64,000 nucleotides of DNA from Cokeromyces recurvatus (Eukaryota > Mucoromycota > Mucoromycetes > Mucorales > Mucoraceae), in NCBI RefSeq assembly GCF_025118155.1, contig NW_026251442.1:1-64000 (forward strand), given 5' to 3'. Positions 50,029 through 59,386 of this stretch are shown here, one piece after another. The position numbers and the translations under genes are program-made. The notes below the pieces were generated by a model. That model did not search any database. It was given only the letters and a program-made list of their open reading frames with translations, and was not told where the DNA came from. Within the stretch, counting starts at the first letter, position 1, and each line of letters begins with the position of its first letter.

Positions 50029-50390
50029 TGTCATGAGCTGATTTTTAATATCATGTTTCATGATTAAACATGCGGATCATAAATTTATTCAAGGAACTCT
50101 GCCTAGAATCTCCTGAATCTCTCTTGATCCACTCCTTCTAATAATATTAAAACCACTAACACTTCATTGTCAACAACATACCTTATTCGGTCGTAACTAA
50201 CACTTTTCTGATTAACATCTTATTCTCAGACCTCTTTAACAATTCTTATAAATACCCCCATCAATTTAAATTCATAAATAAAAAATAATTGACTTTAGAG
50301 CTACTGTTCAGTTTTGTTGACGTTTTTTGTCTTAATATTATTTTTTATTCTCTAATATTTTTTATTTGATATTCTAAAAGAAATATTACA
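50029..50390. repeat. family-2 LTR (copy a), no target duplication
   Basis: 362 bp starting TGTCATGAGCTGA and ending AAAGAAATATTACA. Closely similar to the 346-bp solo LTR at 53919-54264. Flanks GGAGG (left) and TATGC (right) do not match, suggesting this LTR arose by recombination between two different insertions, or that one flank was later deleted. Confidence 0.85.
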
Positions 50391-50524
50391 TATGCCCAAA
50401 AATTTGTTATATTTTTTAACCATTAAGCAAATCTTTGAAGGCTAATATCTCAATATCTCCATCAATTCTTAGCCAAATAAAAGAATTTTAGTAAATTTCA
50501 AATTGGCAAATTTTTCTCTCTCGT

Positions 50525-51205
50525 TGTTGATTAAGAAGAAAATAATAATAAAGAAAAATATAAGAAACAATAAAAGTCTGTGAAAACTTTGTTTAATTCT
50601 TTTTATTTCAAAAAAGCTGTCTTTTCAAAATTATACAAAATGGATCCTTATTTATATCTTCTGGAAACGGGTAAAACTTCTTGATTTAATATTATAAAAC
50701 CATAGACATATCCAATAAATAATTATGAATCTTGTTTAACCTTGATAATGAAGAACCTGACTGATCAATTAATCTCAGCTGTCAATTATGTTTCAAATGC
50801 TAATCTGATTCAAATAATTAGTTACCAATGGTATCTCAAATTAAACTAAATAATTTTTTTTTTTAGAACTTCAGAATGATCTCGAATTGATATAATATTG
50901 TTTCTGTATTGAAACATATATCTCTATCATCTTCTAATCAACTCCTCAAGTTTCTATTCTATAACTCTTTAGAGATTGTTTATAATTGTGCATAACCATA
51001 CTGAAGATAGTGCTTCTTATAGGTAATTAACTTTCAATATTAAGTATTTTATATTTTGATCAGCAACTATTCTTCTTTCATGTTTAAGACATCTATTACA
51101 TAACATCTCTGTAATTTTATAGTTTCATTCTAGCACAAGTGTGTCTCATATACTAAAGTAGATTAGTATCGTGTACATGAAGTGCACCACTAATATATGA
51201 TAACA
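50525..51205. repeat. possible diverged family-3 LTR (copy D)
   Basis: Starts TGTTGATTAAGAAG, contains AAAAGTCTGTGAAAACTTTG and CCTTATTTATATCTTCTGG in the same order as copies B and C, and could end at GATAACA (51205), giving 681 bp, close to the family size. Beyond the first 160 bp similarity is weak and no target duplication is seen. Confidence 0.4.
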
Positions 51206-51867
51206 TCATCCCACTTTGATAATGATTGAATATCTATGCTATATTTTGTAATACATCATCATATATACAACACTCGTTTGCTATAAAAAAATAGTTAAAC
51301 TTCCAACATTTCAAAATTTTTTGTGAAATGTCTAAAATCAAAATTGTGAAATGGTCTAATTTTACAAAATTTTACAATTGTGAAATTAAACTTTATTTGC
51401 AGTACACCTTTTACAATTGTAAACGTATACTGAAACTTTAATGAAAGCTCACCTTTCAGTCTACTTTTATCCCCAGTGCGACCACGTGACGTGCCGGCAG
51501 CACCACCATTTCCATCAATTTTGCAGCCATTTTTATCGGAGTTTGAATAAAAATTACCATGTACGAATTTGAAACTCCGCGATGCGTCCGCTACTATGCT
51601 CCGTTAATTCCATTGTCAATAATGGATCATCAACTTTTTGAATTAAAAAAAATACAATAAAATAAAAATTATATTTGTTCTAATACCGCAATTTTAATAA
51701 TACAAATAACTAATTATTAATTATCGCAACAGAAATTAAAAGTCAAGCCCGACATTTTTTTAATTTTCCGCCTGAGTACACACGTGTGTGATGCGCATAG
51801 TCAATTTACAAAAAGGGAAACTTATAACTTGAAACTCCGACATGATGAACTGCAATACCATACCAAT

Positions 51868-51956
51868 TTTTGTATTATCTTTAACAAACTATACAAAGTT
51901 TTCACAGACTTGTATTCTGTTCATTTCTCATTCTTTACCTTTTGCTAATCAAAACA
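51868..51956 (-). repeat. inverted family-3 LTR terminal fragment (copy E)
   Basis: On the minus strand it begins TGTTTTGATTAGCAAAAGG and continues through ACAAGTCTGTGAAAACTT, TATAGTTTGTTAAAG and AATACAAAAATTGG, matching the first 90 bp of copies B and C, then stops abruptly. Opposite orientation to all other copies. Confidence 0.7.
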
Positions 51957-52292
51957 ACTGTCAAAGTAGGAGTATGCAAGTAAACCCCCAAAATAGGAAT
52001 ATAAAAATAAGCCCGCTTTTATAAGAACGAATATAACATATAATAACCAGGAAATATAATGATAAACCCTAAAAAGGACTATAAAAGTAAACTCTGTTCA
52101 AAATGATTATTTAAAAAAAGAAAAAGAAAGAAAAAAAACGAACTGTATTTATAATTAAAAATTTGAAATTCTTATCTGTGACTTGTGGCAAAATTTCTGT
52201 TATTTGGGGAGGGCTTAACGATTTATTTCAATTGCTGCGTTCGATTTATTTCATATTTTTTTTCGCATACTTTGGCAAAATGAAAAGTTAAT

Positions 52293-52364
52293 GTGAAAAT
52301 TGTTGAAAACGCCATTATGAAGATTGCTGGAAACGCCATTGTGAAAGCTGCTGGAGACGACAAT
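52293..52364 (+). repeat. three-unit 24-bp tandem repeat, open in one frame
   Basis: Three consecutive 24-bp units that translate as octapeptides VKIVENAI, MKIAGNAI and VKAAGDDN in one frame, continuing open to a stop at about 52392. Period divisible by three suggests a remnant of coding sequence. Confidence 0.55.
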
Positions 52365-52685
52365 GCCATATTTATGTTCAAGGAAACTGTTTAATGAATT
52401 TGACTGGCCCAGAAGTCCAAAGTAGAATAAATAATTGTTCTATAGTAAAAGTCAGACATATCCATAAGGGCACAAAACAAGGGCGAGTGGAAAAAAGTGA
52501 AAAAAGCTGCGTAAGAACTTGGAATCAACTTTTCAATTTGATTACAGATATTCACACTTACATTTTGGAGATACAACTGATTCTAGTAAGTTTTTCAATA
52601 CTTACGCTATAAATATGAATATTTTTTGTCCCTTATTTCCTCTTGATGTCAGGCCAGCTTTAATTAGAGGGGAAGCTGTTTCATA

Positions 52686-52898
52686 CAGTGACTCACAAAA
52701 CTGTCCCAATGTTTTGCACTTTTCTCTTTAACTGACACGTTCTTCTTTTGTAATCATGCTAGAAAGATATCGAAGATATCATTCGATAGCCTAAGTAATT
52801 CTCTATCAAGTCATTACCAAAAATAGTAATATAATTTAGAACTCAGCGTAAAATAGTAAATAAAAAATTGAATATGCATTGGGACAGTTTTGTGGCCG
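52686..52898. mobile_element. short TIR element (MITE-like, Tc1/mariner target)
   Basis: CACAAAACTGTCCCAATG near the left end and its exact reverse complement near the right end, about 213 bp apart; TA dinucleotides sit just outside (52684-52685, 52899-52900). The outermost bases differ (CAGTGACT on the left, GCCGTA on the right). Too short to encode a transposase; presumably mobilised by a related Tc1-like enzyme. Confidence 0.55.
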
Positions 52899-53020
52899 TA
52901 CCTATAAAAATAAAATCTGTCCCACAATTTGGTAGTAACTTTAGCCTAGCATATAATAGCGATCGTATTATTTCTTTGTACCTTCCACAGTATAATTATG
53001 GTAAGTTCTAGAATGGTTAA

Positions 53021-53634
53021 TTCCCCATATACCGCCGTCGGACTTGGAAAAATAGAATTTCCTTTTATTGTAATACCACTAGTAGTGATAACCTACAGCT
53101 AAAATACGTTGGATTGTCCAGTCTATTAGGAACGAAGTAGAGAACCAACAAATAGAAGTAGAGTACAATCTATCGTTTAGAATTAATAGGCAAAATAAAA
53201 GAAGATTTAAGCCGATAGTAAAGGATTCGGACGTGAGAAGAAAGAAGTTAAAATTATGCATAATTTGTGAAAATAAAAGACGTCGGCATAATTAGTTGAC
53301 AACATGAGAAAATCAAGAAGACAACAATTATGCATCTTTACTATAATCAATAATCATGATTTTCCCTGTTGTCACATAAACTTTATTGTTGTAGCAAATT
53401 TAGTATAAATATTGAGAAATTATTAATTTTGAATAAAGATAACCATTAAATATTATAAAAACGTAATTATATTCTTTGTTATTTTTGCTTAATACTATCT
53501 GAAATTTTACTCTTTCGTACCTCAAGAAGTCAAGAAACGACAAAGTCAATATTTTTTTCACTAGTAATATATTAGAGAGCCATTCCCATAAAATAAAATT
53601 GCATTTTCAAAGTCCGACGGCGGTATACGGGGAA
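53021..53634. mobile_element. 614-bp non-autonomous element with about 40-bp terminal inverted repeats
   Basis: Left end TTCCCCATATACCGCCGTCG continues GACTTGGAAAAAT; the right end is its inverted copy with few mismatches (53592-53634). No transposase frame inside. A target duplication is not visible (flanks TTAA and GGAT), so superfamily is undetermined. The right end abuts the first readable codons of the pseudogene at 53635. Confidence 0.65.
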
Positions 53635-54549
53635 GGATCCGAGACAGTGTTTACAAAAGAGGATTTGAAGGAGATCAAAACATTCAAGTTGAAACGATTA
53701 CCAAGTTTACCTATTGATTTAGAAAATTACTTTAACTCATTGCTATTATTCTCAACAGAAAACGACTTAGACAAATTATATACTGATGTGAAGGCTGCCA
53801 ATTCCCACCCTAGAAACGATGAAGCTCTAGCATGGGCGCAGGCAACTGTTCTAAATACGATCAAGCTCTTTATGTCCAATTACTACCCTCTCAGTGACCA
53901 ATCTGAAGCGGATATCCTTGTCATGAGCTGACTTATAATGTCATGTTTCATGATTAAACATGCGGATCATAAATTCATTTAAGAAATTCTATCCTAACTC
54001 TCTTGATCCGCTCCATCTAATAATATTAAAATCACTAACACTTTGTTGTCAACAATATACCTAATTCGGTCGTAACTAATACTTTTCTGATTCACATCCT
54101 ATCCTCAGACCTCTTTAACAATTCTTATAAATACCCCATCAGTTTAAATTCATAAATAAAATAATTGACTTTAAAACTATTGTTCGGTCTCGTTGACTCT
54201 TTTGTCTTATTATTATTTTTATTTTCTAATATTTTTTATTTGATATTTTAAAAGAAATATCACAATCCTACGCCATATCTGATTATTAATAGACACTGTA
54301 TTTGATTATTCTGCAATCAAATCAAGAAGGTATTTTTATTTTTCTGTTTCATTAACAATTTTATTAACTATTATTCAAAGTGGGGAGAAATCAAGTACTT
54401 TTTCATCCAATGGCCTGAACGCTGCATGAACTATCGCAAATATCAGCCAAGCTGCACGAAAGTTAATGGGAAGAAAAGTGGACATGGTATATAAACTTCA
54501 ACCTAATGAATATGGATGTATAGAATGTGGGAAAGACGAAAACAATAGT
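53635..54549 (+). pseudogene. broken gene of a second Mucorales-type family, possible PD-(D/E)XK nuclease
   Basis: Plus strand. Opens with about 95 clean codons (TVFTKEDLKEIKTFKLKRLP, LDKLYTDVKAANSHP, YYPLSDQSEADIL), then a family-2 solo LTR at 53919-54264. Removing the LTR and one ATCCT copy restores the frame, but a TGA follows within four codons, probably replacing Trp. After a likely GT-AG intron (ends 54379, AAAG) come SGEKSS, a second in-frame stop, and GRKVDMVYKLQPNEYGCIEC followed by GKDE. The sequence is then cut at a TA by the Tc1-like element at 54551. The order SGE...S, K-V-D, E-x-G-K resembles the active site of PD-(D/E)XK nucleases (inference). Start codon lost; the 5' end abuts an inverted-repeat element. 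Confidence 0.65.
53919..54264. repeat. solo LTR, family 2 (copy b)
   Basis: 346 bp, TGTCATGAGCTGA...AAATATCACA, with target duplication ATCCT at 53914-53918 and 54265-54269. Similar end to end to copy a at 50029. Internal TATA-like ATAAATACCCC. Interrupts the second broken gene. Confidence 0.92.
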
Positions 54550-54779
54550 ACACTAACTCAAAAAATGGTTTCAATGTTTTCACTTCACTTTATGGCATTT
54601 ATGACGTTTATATTACTTAAAAAACGAATAAGAATTGTAAAGCTAATAGGTAATAATCTTTGACTAATAAGGCAAAAATGTACAAAAAAAGAACACAGTC
54701 ACATGAGCTACTGTTACGTAATCGCAGTTTTAAATGAGCGATCCATTGAAATCATTTTTTGAGTATAATATAATTTTTA

Positions 54780-56493
54780 TTAATATTTTGTTTTTCCTCC
54801 TTTAGCTTTTATGACTGCTTCAATACGGTCTGGCATACTATCAATGTATTTAAGACACATCTCGTTTGTTACTTTTTTGTACCAAATATTGGCTACACGT
54901 TCCCATAATTCATGCATACTTTTAGGGGGTTCTTCAAAACTATATAATTCGCGTTTTAAAAAATACCACAAATTTTCTATAGGATTCAAATCTGGTGAAT
55001 ATGCTGGCCAATTAAGTACTTCAACATGATGATCTTGAAGCCATTTGGTAGTCATTTTAGATGTATGCTTTGAATCATTATCATGTTTGTTTTGATCAGC
55101 AAAAGACAATGGAAGAAGAATGGACAGAAGATAAGTCTGTGAAAACTTCGTATAGTTTATTAAAGATAATACAAAAATTGTACAACGAAAATTATATGGA
55201 AAAATTGAGGATTATTTATATGTTTTTTACAAGGTAAGTGTTATCAATGGAAATATGATTCAGATAAGCAAGTTTTACTATAATAAAGTGTTTTACATAA
55301 AACATTGTCTCCGAATAATTCTGCGATCAATAAGATATATCTTTATTCCTTTTTTCTCCCTGAGTTGTCGCTGTTCCTAGAAACCTAACGAATCATTATT
55401 ATTGGACTGCGACACATCAATATTCATTCTCAGTGAATATGTCTAGCTGCAACGATACCCATTATTTATGAGCTACTATCATTATCATTGTATATGATTT
55501 CATTACTTAACAATATTCGATATTATCAATGTATATCTGATATGTATCACTCAAGAACAATTATGTAATTGAATACACCAGTCATAATCCTGTTTGAATT
55601 ATGTATATAATTATTATTATTGCTCGAACATTCTAACAATGTCTATTATTAAAACTGAGTGTAGAATGAATATTATGTTGTGAAGTTCAATATACTAGTT
55701 TTATATGAATAACCTCTTTATTATGTAATAAATGATGGTTTATTTCTATTAACTTAGTTATAAGAACGACTACAATCATAACAATGTTGAAAAACAACAT
55801 CCTCAACTTTAAGCCCATAATGTTTTAGTGTTTCAAGGAAATCGCCTTCAAGGATTTCACAATATAACTTGGAATCCATACCACCCTCAATTTTAGTGTA
55901 AAGCCGGGTCCTTGACTAGTAATACAACTCCAAAGAAATATACTTCCTCCGCCATGCTTGTATTTATAGTTCAGATTATGGTCTCGCAGAGGCTCTCCTT
56001 TTTTGACCCAAGTCCATATCTTGCCATCGAACCTCAAACGATTCACTTTTGTTTCATCATTAAATACAACCCTTTTTCAGTCATGTACAGTCCAATTACG
56101 ATACGTTTTTGCAAACTGAAGTCATTTTTTTTTTCGCTTAGATGTCAATGGCACAGATGACGGTTTGACATCAAATTCGAAAATTCCATCTTTCAAGAGA
56201 TTACGAATAGTTTGCGCACTTACTTTCTTACCTTTTTTTTGAAGTCTCCTAGCTGCTTGTGCTGTTGTAGTAAACTGATCAGTTTCAAACTTTCGCAATA
56301 TTAATCTACCCTCATTAGTGCTGAATGCTCCATTACGACCATGATGGGCATTTCGAGTAATGCCGATTTCTTTCGAAATGCGACTAATCGTTGCAATTGA
56401 GACACCTGTACACTTACTAATGTCACTATATTGATCGCCATCACGAAGAAGACATTCAATGTTTTGCTTAATTTCAACAGAAATGGGCTTCAT
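54780..56493 (-). pseudogene. Tc1-like DD34E transposase, inactivated
   Basis: Minus strand from ATG 56493-56491: an N-terminal paired-type HTH region (ISVEIKQNIECLLRDG, SIATISRISKEIGI), two in-frame TGA codons near 56115 and 56070, FNDETKVN with the first catalytic Asp, HGGGSIFLWSC, a one-base frameshift near 55900, YGLKVEDVVFQ, then the solo LTR (55088-55783), then DNDSKHTS with the second Asp, PDLNPIENLW with the Glu (34 residues apart by hand count) and the C-terminal IEAVIKAKGGKTKY. Stops, shift and insertion all show it is non-functional. Confidence 0.92.
55088..55783. repeat. solo LTR, family 3 (copy C) inside the Tc1-like transposase
   Basis: 696 bp, TGTTTTGATCAG...CAATCATAACA, flanked by ATGTT (55083-55087 and 55784-55788). 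Removal of LTR plus one duplicate rejoins VVFQ to a His-Asp-Asn-Asp reading through the catalytic motif, proving the boundaries. Same orientation as copy B. Confidence 0.95.
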
Positions 56494-56998
56494 GTTTTTT
56501 TTATAGATTGCAATTCTTAATTGGAGAAAAATGAATAGATGAACAAACAATAAAATACCTACAGGGTCCCTCATGCTCATAGTACTTACTTTCTCAATAG
56601 CAGTCACATATACATAAAATCAGTAAATTTATGAAAAAAAAATAAAAAACTCAAAAAATGGTTTCAATCGGGTGATCATTTTCAAAACCAGTAAGTTATC
56701 TATATAGCACGTGACTATGAAAAAATTTCTATCTAAAATGAAAATATATGTGTACTATTACTGTGTTCTAATTTTAGCCATTTCAGTTTAATGATGTAAA
56801 GAAAAAAAACTGAATTTTTAGAGAACATTGAAACCATTTTTTGAGTTAGTGTATCATCCAATTTCATTATGAAACCAAGTAACTCAAGGATCGATTTGGG
56901 AACTTCAATACTATCAACTTCAAAGGCAGAATGAAAACCACCATCATGTTGTTGGTACAGATATACAATCACACAGTGTCCTATATCATGAAAATCTA

Positions 56999-58653
56999 CA
57001 GTGGGTGAAAAAATTGTTCACGTGTTTTGCACCTAGGTACTTTTTCGTTTATAACTCGACATCTAATGATCATAAAATCATACTTCAAAATGCATTCGAA
57101 AGAGACAATTGTAGGGTATTCATATGTAAAGTTTTAAATGCGTGACTGCTTTATTTCGTTAGCAGTTAGCTATCCAATAATTTATAAACACGTGAACAAT
57201 TTTTTCCATTATCATGCACAAAATATTAATCATTTTCTATTCCCGAAACTACACGTCACATGTGTATTAATAATACATACTGAGTTAGAATATAGTACTG
57301 GGGTTATGATAAAATATAAATAACCATCAATTAATATTTTTTTGTATACCAATATTTTACATATTTTATTGATATACTTTATTACACACAATACACCATT
57401 AACATGACTCGTGCCCTTTCTACTGAACTTCAATTGGATATCAAAGCTTGTCTAATTAAAGGTGAATCCTTAACAACTATTTCATGTAAATTTGGTGTAT
57501 CTAGAAGTGTTATTTCCAAGTATAAAAAGAAGTGGTTTCCTAACACTCTTTGCAACCATGCGGGAAGACCACCTATTATCACCCAGGGATCCAAGTCTTT
57601 GGTTAGGCGATTACTACTTAACGGTAGCCTTTTAACCGCTCATGATGCTCATAAAAAGTTTCTGTCACTGGGTTATGATTTAAGCTACAAGACAGCAATT
57701 AATGTTCTGAAATCAATGAATTTTTTTGCGTCAATAAAAAAGAAGAAGCCTATGATCAGCAATACCAACAAACAAAAGCGATACAAATGGGCCAAAAAAT
57801 ATCAGCATTGGACTATTGATGACTGGAAACGTGTAGTATTTTCAGACGAGAGTAAAATCAACATCTGGGGGTCAGACGGCTGCCAATATTACTGGACAAG
57901 ACCTGGCGACCCATTGAGACCACATCATATTGATATTACAGTCAAGCATGGTGGTGGCCATATCATGATTTGGGGCTGTATGACCTATTGGGGACCAGGT
58001 TATGCATGTCAAGTGTATGATGGTAATATGAATTCAGTTGATTATCAGCATATTTTAGGTACTACGCTTAAAGATTCACTGGATTACTATGGTTTATCTT
58101 GGGATGACATTTACTTTCAGCAGGATAATGACCCAAAACATACGTCCAACTCAACCAAAAAATGGTTTGAAGATCATGGTGTAACCTGGATTGATGACTG
58201 GCCCCCTCAAAGTCCTGACTTAAATCCAATTGAACACCTTTGGCATCATCTGAAGTTGAAGCTCAGCGCATACGACCTTAGAGCTAAAGGTGTCCATGAA
58301 CTATGGGAACGTGTTGATAAAGAGTGGAACATTTTTACAGAGGATGAATGTAGACGGTATATAGAAAGTATGCCAGCCCGTATTCAAGCTGTACTTGCTG
58401 CTAAAGGGGGTTCAACGCGTTATTAACCAACAACATATGCCAAGGGAAAGAATTGTTCACGTGATTTCTTATTTTTAAACTCATATTAACTGTCATATAT
58501 ACAAGCAAATAAAATTTCCAAATTTGTCATAAATAAAGTAAAATCTTAGCTTTCGTTCGGTTTTTATTTCATTTCAATATTCTTATTGTATGTCGAGTAA
58601 TAGCCAGATATGTGCTGAATCTTAAAACACGTGAACAATTTTTTCACCCACTG
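56999..58653 (+). mobile_element. intact Tc1-like transposon
   Basis: 1655 bp, TA flanked (56997-56998 and 58654-58655). The first 30 bp, beginning CAGTGGGTGAAAAAATTG, are perfectly inverted at the right end. Subterminal copies at about 57188-57207 and 58446-58462 are inverted relative to the nearest end, as in the dead element. It encodes a full-length transposase with no visible lesions. It lies in an intron of the broken minus-strand gene, close to its acceptor. Confidence 0.95.
57404..58426 (+). CDS. Tc1-like transposase, apparently intact (DD35E spacing)
   Basis: 340 aa, one exon, typical length for Tc1/mariner. The N-terminal bipartite HTH region is STELQLDIKACLIKGESL ... GVSRSVISKYKKK, with GRPP as the linker between HTH motifs and a second HTH around 60-105. 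The catalytic core has Asp148 in VVFSDESK, KHGGGHIMIWGC (182-191), Asp241 in FQQDNDPKHTS and Glu277 in PDLNPIEHLW. My count leaves 35 residues between the second Asp and Glu, one more than in Tc1 proper and in the neighbouring dead copy. The C-terminus reads ARIQAVLAAKGGSTRY. It would cut and paste between TA dinucleotides. Only 11 of its surrounding features suggest age: perfect TIRs and an open frame point to recent activity. Confidence 0.96.
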   Translation: MTRALSTELQLDIKACLIKGESLTTISCKFGVSRSVISKYKKKWFPNTLCNHAGRPPIITQGSKSLVRRLLLNGSLLTAHDAHKKFLSLGYDLSYKTAINVLKSMNFFASIKKKKPMISNTNKQKRYKWAKKYQHWTIDDWKRVVFSDESKINIWGSDGCQYYWTRPGDPLRPHHIDITVKHGGGHIMIWGCMTYWGPGYACQVYDGNMNSVDYQHILGTTLKDSLDYYGLSWDDIYFQQDNDPKHTSNSTKKWFEDHGVTWIDDWPPQSPDLNPIEHLWHHLKLKLSAYDLRAKGVHELWERVDKEWNIFTEDECRRYIESMPARIQAVLAAKGGSTRY

Positions 58654-58769
58654 TATATGTAAATATATTTCGCAATAGCAAGTAACAAATACTAAATTTA
58701 CCAACTGCTTGCAATAAGACAACATTCTCCACATCTTCATTGTCAATAGTATCCTTGCCGAATATGCAT

Positions 58770-59382
58770 TGTTATAGAACAAGCTCTGGATATAATCATG
58801 AGTAATATTATAATAGATGAATTACATAATACAGGATAAAATATAAGCCTGAATATGAAATAAAACTCTGTATATAACATCTTGTAAATAATATAAAACT
58901 TATTGACATCCAATTGTCTAGATGTATCAAGTATAAGACATCGTATCATTTCTAAATATTTATTTTTATAACCTTGATAAAGGATTCAGGTCGTCTTTGA
59001 TCCAATAAAATAAAACATAAAAGATATCAGGAACATATACTCAGATTAAACAATAAATTTTTTATTTAAAACTTGATCAGATCATTATAACACCCAATAG
59101 ATAATCCATAGATCAGTCTCTTGAATCAACAAGACGTATATACGAATACTAACACTGTTTCATGACTCATGTTCTTTGACGGTTATTTCTATTTCTTTGA
59201 TTCAGGATTCATTAATATAAATACAAGCAGTTGTTTAGACACAAAATAATCTTTAACTTCTTCTTTAACTTTCTTTTAACATTCTTTATTTTTTTTGAAT
59301 AAAAACAGTCTCAAACTATACTTCCTTTTGTTCTCTTTTCTCTTTTTATTTTATCTTTTATTTTTATTGACATTCCATCACA
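58770..59382 (+). repeat. 5' LTR of the chromovirus (family 1)
   Basis: Begins TGTTATAGAAC, ends CATTCCATCACA. Aligns along its length with the solo LTR at 48818-49422, whose target duplication fixes both ends. TATA-like ATATAAATAC at about 59215 and TCAAACTATA at 59311-59320. Confidence 0.93.
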
Positions 59383-59386
59383 TTTT

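Larger units (their letters stand above)
51206..52685. other. repeat-rich non-coding tract
   Basis: No intact gene. Contains short self-complementary stretches around 51295-51430 (repeats of TTGTGAAAT/ATTTTACAA type), an unusually GC-rich patch with CpGs at about 51478-51605 (GCGACCACGTGACGTGCCGG), an inverted family-3 LTR fragment (51868-51956) and a 24-bp coding-like tandem repeat (52293-52364). Confidence 0.45.
54551..56851 (-). mobile_element. dead Tc1-like transposon, split by a solo LTR
   Basis: Terminal inverted repeats of about 31 bp starting CACTAACTCAAAAAATGG with one mismatch, flanked by TA on each side (54549-54550 and 56852-56853). About 1.6 kb without the 696-bp LTR. Subterminal copies of the terminal repeat lie at about 54743-54763 and 56649-56668, each inverted relative to the nearest end. 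It carries a decayed minus-strand transposase and sits in the second broken gene. Confidence 0.92.
56852..58769 (-). pseudogene. fragment of a third gene, with a Tc1-like element in its intron
   Basis: Minus strand. From 58769: GKDTIDNEDVENVVLLQAV, then a GT-AG intron (GTAAAT...CATATAG) that contains the intact Tc1-like element, then DFHDIGHCVIVYLYQQHDGG and IEVPKSILELLGFIMKLDD. Taking the Tc1 element out leaves an intron of about 55 bp with frame maintained. The 5' side is cut by the chromovirus LTR at 58770, and the 3' side meets the dead Tc1 element at 56851, so only about 70 codons remain. I do not recognise the family with confidence; the style resembles the C-terminal parts of the other expanded families here. 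Confidence 0.55.

Noticed and set aside
53028..53630. Reading the 614-bp TIR element as an LTR or piggyBac-type insertion
   Set aside because: Ends are inverted, not direct, and TTAA is present on the left side only.
56853..56996. Plus-strand continuation of the second broken gene beyond the dead Tc1-like element
   Set aside because: The plus frame hits a stop at once and loses family character, while the minus strand is open and splices in phase across the second Tc1-like element; assigned to a separate minus-strand gene instead.
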